DNA of 17,266 nt from an uncultured Clostridia bacterium (GTDB lineage: Bacteria; Bacillota; Clostridia; Oscillospirales; Oscillospiraceae): positions 1 to 17,266 of the forward strand of contig CAMWSZ010000017.1 in the NCBI GenBank assembly GCA_947177005.1, in the 5' to 3' direction. The notes under the pieces are model-generated. The model was not told the origin of the DNA, made no database searches, and saw only the letters and a list, made by a program, of their open reading frames with translations. A program made the translations under genes and the position numbers. Shown one piece after another: positions 1 to 5,863 of this stretch (position 1 is the first letter of the stretch; every line of letters begins with the position of its first letter).

Positions 1-1
1 G

Positions 2-715
2 GTCAAACATGCAGGCTTCTCCTTCCACGACACGCCGGAGCTGCTGGACGAGATCCTGACAAAACATCCGGAAATGGAGTTCGTTCAGCTCCAGATCAAC
101 TATCTGGACTGGGAAAGTCAGTGGGTCCGTTCCCGCGCCTGCTATGAGACTGCGGTCAAGCATGGAAAGCCTGTCATCGTCATGGAACCGGTAAAGGGCG
201 GCACGCTGGCAAAGGTCCCGCAGGCTGCGGAAAAGCTGTTTAAGGACTATGATCCTGAAATGTCTGTCTCCAGCTGGGCGGTTCGTTTTGCTGCCAGTCT
301 TCCTAACGTGATGGTAGTACTCTCCGGGATGTCCAGCGTGGAGCAGATGAAGGATAACCTCAGCTATATGGACGACTTCAAGCCCTTGACGGAGAAAGAA
401 ACGGCCCTCTGCTATCAGGCCGCTGATGTGATCAACGGACAGATTGCCGTGCCCTGCACCGGCTGTTCCTACTGCACGGAGGGCTGTCCCAGACATATCG
501 CAATCCCGCAATATTTCTCTCTCTACAACGAGGACATGCGGGAGAATCTGGCGGAAAAGGGCTGGACGGTCAATTTTTCCAATTACGAGATTCTGGCAGG
601 CAAGTTCGGCAGGGCCAAAGACTGCGTTGAATGCGGCCAGTGCGAAGGCGTGTGTCCCCAGCATCTTCCCATTATGGAGCATTTGAAGGCAGTTTCGAAA
701 CACTATGACCGCTGA
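2..715 (+). CDS. Aldo/keto reductase with C-terminal 2x[4Fe-4S] ferredoxin domain (5' truncated)
   Basis: The reading frame is open from base 2 and has no start in the window, so this is the C-terminal 237 residues of a protein whose family is usually about 370 aa. The segment begins inside the TIM barrel (VKHAGFSFHDTPELLDEIL, then FVQLQINYLDWE), continues through VMEPVKGGTLAKVP and VMVVLSGMSSVEQMKDNL, and ends in a cysteine-rich domain. That domain has CTGCSYCTEGC followed by P (window 450-500) and CVECGQCEGVC followed by P (about 624-660). Each is a CxxCxxC...CP pattern that ligates a [4Fe-4S] cluster. Family knowledge: these are cytosolic NAD(P)H-linked or ferredoxin-linked oxidoreductases common in anaerobes, with mostly unknown substrates. 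The stop TGA lies 52 bp before the MATE gene in the same direction, so an operon is likely. Family assignment is firm; the substrate is unknown. Confidence 0.93.
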   Translation, partial: VKHAGFSFHDTPELLDEILTKHPEMEFVQLQINYLDWESQWVRSRACYETAVKHGKPVIVMEPVKGGTLAKVPQAAEKLFKDYDPEMSVSSWAVRFAASLPNVMVVLSGMSSVEQMKDNLSYMDDFKPLTEKETALCYQAADVINGQIAVPCTGCSYCTEGCPRHIAIPQYFSLYNEDMRENLAEKGWTVNFSNYEILAGKFGRAKDCVECGQCEGVCPQHLPIMEHLKAVSKHYDR

Positions 716-739
716 TGAAGGAAATGTCCATACCTCCTG

Positions 740-764
740 TGCGCCGCTGAACGGACAGGGCGCA
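740..764 (+). promoter_or_regulatory. Hairpin over the ribosome-binding region of the MATE gene
   Basis: TGCGCC (740-745) is the exact reverse complement of GGCGCA (759-764), with a 13-nt loop. The 3' arm ends three bases before the GTG start at 768 and includes the only weak Shine-Dalgarno-like stretch (ACAGGG, 755-760). In RNA this could limit translation initiation of the exporter. Function is inferred; the stem is only 6 bp. Confidence 0.35.
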
Positions 765-767
765 TAA

Positions 768-2168
768 GTGGATATCAAAGCAAAACGGCAGACCGCCTGG
801 ACCACCGCCGCCGCAATTATGTCACTGGCGTGGCCTACGATTGTCGAACAGGTCATGCAGACGGCGGTCCAATATATTGATACTGCTATGGTAGGCGCAC
901 TGGGTACTCAGGCCACCGCCGCTGTGGGAGCCACAAGCACCGTTGGCTGGCTGACCGGCAGCACGTTTTCCGCTCTGGGAACCGGCTTTCTGGCGATGAT
1001 CGCAAAATTCTGCGGCGCCGGGGACGCAGCCGCCGCCAAACGGACGGCGGCTCAGAGCGTACTGGTGACGCTGGCCGCCGGCATTCTTTCCACGATCCTC
1101 TGCGTCTCGGTCAGCGGCATGGTCCCCGTCTGGATGCAGGCGGACCCCGCCATTCAGAAGCTGGCCGGAACCTACTTCCTCATCCTTTATCTGCCTATGC
1201 TGCCGCGAGCGGCCTCTATACTCTTTGGCACGGTCCTCCGGGCCGCAGGCGACACCCGAACGCCGATGAAGACCGGCATACTCGTCAACTGCATCAATAT
1301 CGTGCTGAACTTCCTGCTGATTTACAAAACCAGAACGGTTTCTGTGCTGGGTGTTCCGTTCACCATGCCGGGAGCCGGATGGGGCGTGATTGGCGCGGCG
1401 GCGGCCAGCGCCCTGTCTTTTGTCTGGGGCGGCATCCATATCACATGGGTACTGTGGAAGCATCCCGTTATCTCACCCAAAGGCATGAGCCTGAAACCGG
1501 ATCTGAGTATTCTGAAACCATGTGCCCGGATTGCTTTTCCGAATATGCTCCAACGCTTTGGCACCTCACTGGGCTATGTGGTTTTCGCCGCCATGATTAA
1601 CGCACTGGGCGAGACAGCCACCGCCGCCCATACCATTGCCAATACTGTGGAATCGGCCTTCTATATTCCCGGCTATGGAATGCAGACTGCTGCGGCAACT
1701 TTGACTGGAAATGCCTATGGCGCGGAGGACAGGGAACGTATGGAATCTCTGGCAAATATGTTCCTGCCGATTGAGATCGTGCTGATGATCCTTTCTGGCA
1801 CAGCCCTCTTTTTCTCCGCCCCGGCACTGGTGGGGATTTTCACCAAAAGCCCGGAAGTCATTGCCTTGGGCAGTACGGTCCTGCGCATGGTAGCAGTCTC
1901 GGAACCCTTCTATGGCGTATCCATTATTGTGGAGGGCATGATGCTGGGCGTTGGCAGGACGAGGGAACCCTTTGCCTACAATATTGCCGGTATGTGGTGT
2001 GTCCGCATCGCGGGGACGTTTCTCTGCACCCGGCTTTTGAGAATGGGTCTGATCTCTGCCTGGGCGTGCATGATCGCACACAATATGCTGCTGTTTTTGC
2101 TGTATTTAGCTACTTTTATCAGGGGAACATGGAATCCATTAGCAGCAGATAAGACGCTTTTCACCTGA
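768..2168 (+). CDS. MATE family multidrug/Na+ or H+ antiporter
   Basis: A 466-aa, strongly hydrophobic protein of the usual MATE length (about 450 aa, 12 membrane helices). Diagnostic stretches are SLAWPTIVEQVMQTAVQYID then TAMVGALG in helix 1, the GAGDAAAAKRTAAQS loop, LPMLPRAASILFGTVLRAAG then DTRTPMK, NCINIVLNFLLIY, and in the second half QRFGTSLGYVVFAAMINALG and GYGMQTAAATLTGNAYGA. These are the duplicated half-repeats of DinF/NorM-like MATE exporters, which expel organic cations or drugs in exchange for Na+ or H+ at the cytoplasmic membrane. The start is taken as GTG 768 because an in-frame TAA lies immediately upstream (765-767) and the next ATG would remove the N-terminal helix. No strong ribosome binding site is visible. 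It follows the aldo/keto reductase by 52 bp. Substrate cannot be read from sequence. Confidence 0.93.
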   Translation: MDIKAKRQTAWTTAAAIMSLAWPTIVEQVMQTAVQYIDTAMVGALGTQATAAVGATSTVGWLTGSTFSALGTGFLAMIAKFCGAGDAAAAKRTAAQSVLVTLAAGILSTILCVSVSGMVPVWMQADPAIQKLAGTYFLILYLPMLPRAASILFGTVLRAAGDTRTPMKTGILVNCINIVLNFLLIYKTRTVSVLGVPFTMPGAGWGVIGAAAASALSFVWGGIHITWVLWKHPVISPKGMSLKPDLSILKPCARIAFPNMLQRFGTSLGYVVFAAMINALGETATAAHTIANTVESAFYIPGYGMQTAAATLTGNAYGAEDRERMESLANMFLPIEIVLMILSGTALFFSAPALVGIFTKSPEVIALGSTVLRMVAVSEPFYGVSIIVEGMMLGVGRTREPFAYNIAGMWCVRIAGTFLCTRLLRMGLISAWACMIAHNMLLFLLYLATFIRGTWNPLAADKTLFT

Positions 2169-2201
2169 ATCAACGATGAGCCGTCAGCCCTTCATCAAAA
2201 A

Positions 2202-2234
2202 AACACCCCGGAACCATATGGTTTCAGGGGTGTT
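2202..2234 (-). terminator. Bidirectional intrinsic terminator between MATE and flagellin genes
   Basis: AACACCCC (2202-2209) pairs exactly with GGGGTGTT (2227-2234); inner AACC (2212-2215) pairs with GGTT (2220-2223). On the minus strand the stem is followed by seven T, an excellent terminator for the flagellin transcript. On the plus strand the tail is weaker (TTCTTGTAT), but it lies 34 bp after the MATE stop and may serve that gene too. Confidence 0.85.
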
Positions 2235-2450
2235 CTTGTATCTGGTACTTTATGCGCCGGTACGTTCAGCTAACGCATGAATGGAGGAACTCAGTTTCCG
2301 GTTGAACCTTGCAGGATACCCTTCACCATTGCCCGGCATACAATGGTTAATACGTAATCATCCGCACTCCCCAGCCGGAACGCTGGAGGCGTTGTCTGCA
2401 ATTTTGTGGATGTCTGCTACCGGAACCCGGCATTAAAAAGCTGTACCGCC
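2235..2450. other. Intergenic stretch rich in short inverted repeats, probable long 3' UTR of the flagellin mRNA
   Basis: No convincing gene lies here. Because the only good minus-strand terminator is at 2202-2234, flagellin transcripts should run about 215 nt past the stop codon. The stretch contains a perfect 7-bp inverted repeat (ACCATTG 2325-2331 / CAATGGT 2341-2347, 9-nt loop), two mutually exclusive 5-bp hairpins (CCAGC 2371-2375 / GCTGG 2382-2386; AACGC 2379-2383 / GCGTT 2389-2393), and CCGG/CCGG with a 3-nt loop (2420-2430). I do not recognise an RNA family. Confidence 0.4.
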
Positions 2451-5400
2451 TTACGTCAGCAGCTGAAGCACCTGCTGGGGCTGTACATTTGCCTGTGCCA
2501 GCATGCTTTGCTGAGATTGGGTCAGTATTTGGAGCTTGACATTTTCTATCATCAGCTCAGCCATATCGGCATCCCGAATCCGGCTCTCCGCATCCGTCAG
2601 CTGTTCCTCCGAGACAGCCAGCGCTTCAAAAGCGTGCTCCAACCGGTTGTAATCCGCGCCGATTGTTCCCCGCGAGTCAGAGATGGCAACATTGGCCCGG
2701 TCTACCCGTGCCAGCCAGTCGGCGGCATCCTGATCGTCTGCGTTCAGATCCACGACTTCCGGCGGATTCAGCCGCAGCCATTCCAAATCGATATGCGGCA
2801 GATGAATGGGGATATACTGTGGTCCCGGGTCGGAACCTGCATAAATCAGGACATCCGTCGTAAACAGCTTCACAGAGCCGTCTTCCGGCATATCCGGTAC
2901 TCTTACCTTCTCTACGGTGTAGGTAAAATTCGTCTCCATGCCGGTCTGCACCTTGCCGGGTAAAAGCTTGCCGTTCTCCAGAAAGCCGCCTACCCGTTTT
3001 TCCAACGCGATCAGGGTTGTCGGCGGGTCACCTATACGCACATCCGTATAATGCGTCAGGCTGGGCCGGACCTGACTGACGATACTCTCCACAATCTTGT
3101 CGCCGCTGGTCACCTTCGACAACTCCACGGGAATGTTGTGGATGGTCCGCATTTCTCCCGACCCCTCGTCCAGACGGTGAAATTCCGTTGGCATAGAGCC
3201 GTCGTTCTTCCAGCAGAAAAAGACGTTGATGTATTCGCCCTCACAGGTGGCGCAGTTGATACGAAAGCCCTTGCCAAGCAGCGTGTCCAGATTGTCCTCG
3301 TTGATGTGAGAAAAATCCAGGACCGTCTCGGAGTACCCTATATCGGTGCCGCCGGAGAGGTTGATATCAATGGGGGTGCCCTCCATAATGCCTTCCACTC
3401 CATCGGTGACAATGACATGACTGGTTGAGCTTGTAGACCTTTCCAGAGAAATTGTCATCTTACTGCCGGACATGGTAACGCTGTAGGCGGTTCCAAGCAC
3501 CTTCTGGGCTGCTGCCGCTACCTCATCAAAGTCAGTACAGCCGGAAATATCAACATCTAAATAACTGCTTAACAATCCCTTTGTACCGTCGGTAAATTCA
3601 ATCTTTCTGTCATTAAAATCGAAGCCCTTGCCAACTAACTCGCTGACGCTGCTATAGCCGCTTAAATCAAATGTGGTTGAAACTTCCTGATTAAAATAGT
3701 GTCTAGACCCGTCGGTCAGTACATATGAACTGGCTTGGGAGGGGGTAACTGTGATTTGAGTCCCGTAAACATTAACGCCTTTGTACCCGTTAACATAAAA
3801 TTCGGTGTCGTTTACATGCATACTGGGATTGGCCTTAATAGATATTGTATTTCCGCTGTAAGTTACCGTATCAACAGCACTGCTTTTTTCGAATTCCCTC
3901 GCATATTCGAGCACTTTGCTAAACACGTCATTCCGCACATCTCCAATATCATTTACATCAATTAATGTAGGGGTATAAGGATAACAACTGTAAGATGTAA
4001 ATGGATAACCATCGCTAGTCAACGCTTGCTTGGGATCCTTGGGATTGTAATATAGATAATATTCTGATCCGAGCCTGAAAGAAAATGGAATAGATGAAAC
4101 ATTTGGTACGGTAATTGTTACCTCTTCTCCCGTTTCTCTCCCGCCTGGAATCGTTTTCGAAGTGATATTCAGCGAAGAGGAAGTCCATTTGGCGCTGTCA
4201 TCTTTTCCTCCGTCAGGCTTGTATTCACGTGCATATGCGTACAACGGATTACTGGAGTCTGCCGGAATTCTTTCAAGTTTTAGAGACACCGTTCCATCAC
4301 TCTTGTATGAAGCGGTATATTTCACTGAGCTGTCACTTTTGCTGTTAATAGCCGCAACAAGCGCCGCCCCTGCCTCATCTTTTGTTGTCCCTTCCTTAAA
4401 ACCAAGGTCCTTCAAATAAATTGTTGTACTTTTATCTGAACTTCCTTGACTACTATAGATAGTAAAATAATTGGCAGAACTGCTGTTTATCTGATCCGCT
4501 TGATCCTTTGTGAGCGGGAAATCATCCCTCAGTGAAAAGGAGATTTCAGCAGGTGATGAATAAGCCGGTTTATTATTGGCCGCGCCGCTGCCGTCTACCT
4601 GCTGAAGAGTTTGATTGCCGTCACTGTTTTGGCCCAGTTCGCCGTTATAATTGTTACCACTTCCATCTTTTACATTCCATGTGATATTCTTCCCGTCAGC
4701 GAGTATATGCGTGGTCAGAGTGGAAAGCTTTGCCTCCAGTGTTACTGTACCGTCATCTTTAACAGAAATAGAGCTAAGATGGGTGTATGAATCTGTAGCA
4801 GTAGACTTTGTAACAGCATCAAACGCATCCTGTACAGTACTGTAATTATTTAAATTTATAGCATCAGTATAAACGCTGCTGTGGGGAGTTGTCTCAGGAG
4901 TCGTGGTAAAGTAATAGGTCTTTGACCCGACTTTAAGCGACATGCCATCCAGTGATTTGGCGTCATTTAAATTAACTTTTGCATTCAACTGGAAGGTGGC
5001 CGAAGCTGGCTTCGCCGGCTCTGCCGGGTCAAACTCCTTATCCAGCACAAACTCCATATTGCCCCACTGCGCAAATTGGCTGTCTCCCGTGCCGTTGATA
5101 ATTTCATTGTAAATGTCGCGGTAATGGCCTGACATGTCTCCGCGGAAGAGCGGAATTGTGTTGTATTTGCTCGACGCAGTAATACGGTCGATTTCGCCGA
5201 ACAGTTGGTTCAGCTCATCGCTGATTGCAGCCCGCTCCTGATCGCTGTATGTACCGTTCTCCGCTTCAATACACAGTTCTCGTGCCCGGCAAAGCATGTC
5301 GTTGAGCTCCTGAAGGGCACCATCCGCCGTTCTGGCCAGGTCCAGTCCCTCCTCAACATTGCTTTGACAGCGGCCCAGCTCAGTAATATTGACCCGCATT

Positions 5401-5552
5401 TTTTCGGAAATGCTCAGCCCGGCCGCATCATCACTCGCACGGTTGATCCGCAGACCGGAGGAAAGCTTCTCCAGGTTCTTAGCCATTGCGCGAGTTGTTT
5501 TGCCTCTCTCCCGTAAGGAGCGCAAGGCAGACATATTTCTCCGAATTACCAT
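2451..5552 (-). CDS. Giant flagellin with extended hypervariable domain
   Basis: A 1033-aa flagellin; typical flagellins are 270-550 aa. Residues 1-138 are the N-terminal D0/D1 rod, with MVIRRNMSALRSL at the start and LEKLSSGLRINRASDDAAGL. The last 90 residues are the C-terminal D1/D0 rod, with LEHAFEALAVSEEQLTDAES, RIRDADMAE and SMLAQANVQPQQVLQLL. Both ends are intact, so it should polymerise and be exported by the flagellar type III system. The central roughly 800 residues are Ser/Thr/Asp-rich and contain five strand-helix-hairpin modules; much of that DNA (about 3450-4990) is visibly more A+T-rich than the ends. Eight cysteines are present, three of them in the D1 rod, which is unusual for flagellin. 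The start is the ATG at 5552, preceded by GGAGGT with a 5-nt gap; a longer reading from 5573 lacks an RBS and would extend the conserved terminus. No HExxH protease motif is present. No other structural flagellar gene lies in the window. Confidence 0.95.
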   Translation of the reverse strand: MVIRRNMSALRSLRERGKTTRAMAKNLEKLSSGLRINRASDDAAGLSISEKMRVNITELGRCQSNVEEGLDLARTADGALQELNDMLCRARELCIEAENGTYSDQERAAISDELNQLFGEIDRITASSKYNTIPLFRGDMSGHYRDIYNEIINGTGDSQFAQWGNMEFVLDKEFDPAEPAKPASATFQLNAKVNLNDAKSLDGMSLKVGSKTYYFTTTPETTPHSSVYTDAINLNNYSTVQDAFDAVTKSTATDSYTHLSSISVKDDGTVTLEAKLSTLTTHILADGKNITWNVKDGSGNNYNGELGQNSDGNQTLQQVDGSGAANNKPAYSSPAEISFSLRDDFPLTKDQADQINSSSANYFTIYSSQGSSDKSTTIYLKDLGFKEGTTKDEAGAALVAAINSKSDSSVKYTASYKSDGTVSLKLERIPADSSNPLYAYAREYKPDGGKDDSAKWTSSSLNITSKTIPGGRETGEEVTITVPNVSSIPFSFRLGSEYYLYYNPKDPKQALTSDGYPFTSYSCYPYTPTLIDVNDIGDVRNDVFSKVLEYAREFEKSSAVDTVTYSGNTISIKANPSMHVNDTEFYVNGYKGVNVYGTQITVTPSQASSYVLTDGSRHYFNQEVSTTFDLSGYSSVSELVGKGFDFNDRKIEFTDGTKGLLSSYLDVDISGCTDFDEVAAAAQKVLGTAYSVTMSGSKMTISLERSTSSTSHVIVTDGVEGIMEGTPIDINLSGGTDIGYSETVLDFSHINEDNLDTLLGKGFRINCATCEGEYINVFFCWKNDGSMPTEFHRLDEGSGEMRTIHNIPVELSKVTSGDKIVESIVSQVRPSLTHYTDVRIGDPPTTLIALEKRVGGFLENGKLLPGKVQTGMETNFTYTVEKVRVPDMPEDGSVKLFTTDVLIYAGSDPGPQYIPIHLPHIDLEWLRLNPPEVVDLNADDQDAADWLARVDRANVAISDSRGTIGADYNRLEHAFEALAVSEEQLTDAESRIRDADMAELMIENVKLQILTQSQQSMLAQANVQPQQVLQLLT

Positions 5553-5557
5553 ATCAT

Positions 5558-5563
5558 ACCTCC
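5558..5563 (-). promoter_or_regulatory. Shine-Dalgarno of the flagellin gene (decides the start)
   Basis: Minus-strand GGAGGT, 5 nt before ATG 5552. It excludes the in-frame upstream ATG at 5573, since the SD lies downstream of that codon, and the out-of-frame ATG at 5557, which abuts it. Confidence 0.85.
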
Positions 5564-5584
5564 AACAATGCATTTCTTAATTTA

Positions 5585-5618
5585 CAGGAATGCCGATCTT
5601 CCTGCAAAATCCCCTTGC
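5585..5618 (-). promoter_or_regulatory. Tandem hairpins with GGA motifs in the flagellin mRNA leader
   Basis: On the minus strand, GCAA-GGGGATT-TTGC (5618-5604) forms a small hairpin with GGGGA in its loop. It is followed at once by CAGGAA / TTCCTG (5604-5599 / 5590-5585) with an 8-nt loop. A third GGA is the SD itself (5558-5563). Family knowledge: in Bacillus subtilis the translational repressor CsrA binds GGA motifs in the hag leader, one overlapping the SD. The similarity of layout is an inference, and the first stem is only 4 bp. Confidence 0.4.
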
Positions 5619-5634
5619 GTTTTACTCAAAATAA

Positions 5635-5663
5635 AGAATATCATAAAAATGGTTGTTTTTCAA
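5635..5663 (-). promoter_or_regulatory. Sigma-A-like promoter of the flagellin gene
   Basis: Minus strand TTGAAA (5663-5658), 17-nt spacer, TATTCT (5640-5635): five of six matches to the -35 consensus minus one at the end, a reasonable -10 and ideal spacing. The predicted 5' UTR is about 75 nt. I found no sigma-28 (SigD) box of the TAAA-N15-GCCGATAA kind between the chemoreceptor and this gene. Confidence 0.6.
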
Positions 5664-5863
5664 TCCTTTACTAAGATTTTTTAGAAGCGAATTTACGTTG
5701 CGGCAAGGGATACGCTGTATACGGGGATACACAGCTGCACGTGGAGCAAACGGGAATTGACAGATACGGTGCTGTATTTGGTGGATTCGGGGTATAAATG
5801 TGGACAATTCCCCCATGATTTTCCGCCATATTTTTATCGCCGCGCTTGGGTCCGCTGTATCTG
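5664..5863. other. Chemoreceptor-flagellin spacer with nested and crossing inverted repeats
   Basis: No gene and no clear intrinsic terminator for the chemoreceptor are seen here. GGGAATTG (5752-5759) is an exact reverse complement of CAATTCCC (5805-5812), and CAGATAC (5761-5767) of GTATCTG (5857-5863). The two pairs cross, so together they would make a pseudoknot topology. Nearby is an imperfect hairpin (GTAT 5717-5720 / ATAC 5727-5730, flanked by GCT/AGC). A gggatac direct repeat occurs at 5707 and 5724. It does not resemble the c-di-GMP riboswitches I know. Confidence 0.3.

Noticed and set aside
2277..2357. 26-codon plus-strand reading frame (MNGGTQFPVEPC...)
   Set aside because: No ribosome binding site, lies in the hairpin-rich 3' region, and nothing supports translation. 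Kept only as a possible conserved DNA element.
2990..4990. Flagellinolysin-type protease domain in the flagellin insert
   Set aside because: Large clostridial flagellins can hold a zinc metallopeptidase, but I find no HExxH motif anywhere in this protein.
5564..5863. c-di-GMP riboswitch upstream of flagellin
   Set aside because: Clostridia often place one there, but neither the class I nor class II conserved core as I know it is present.
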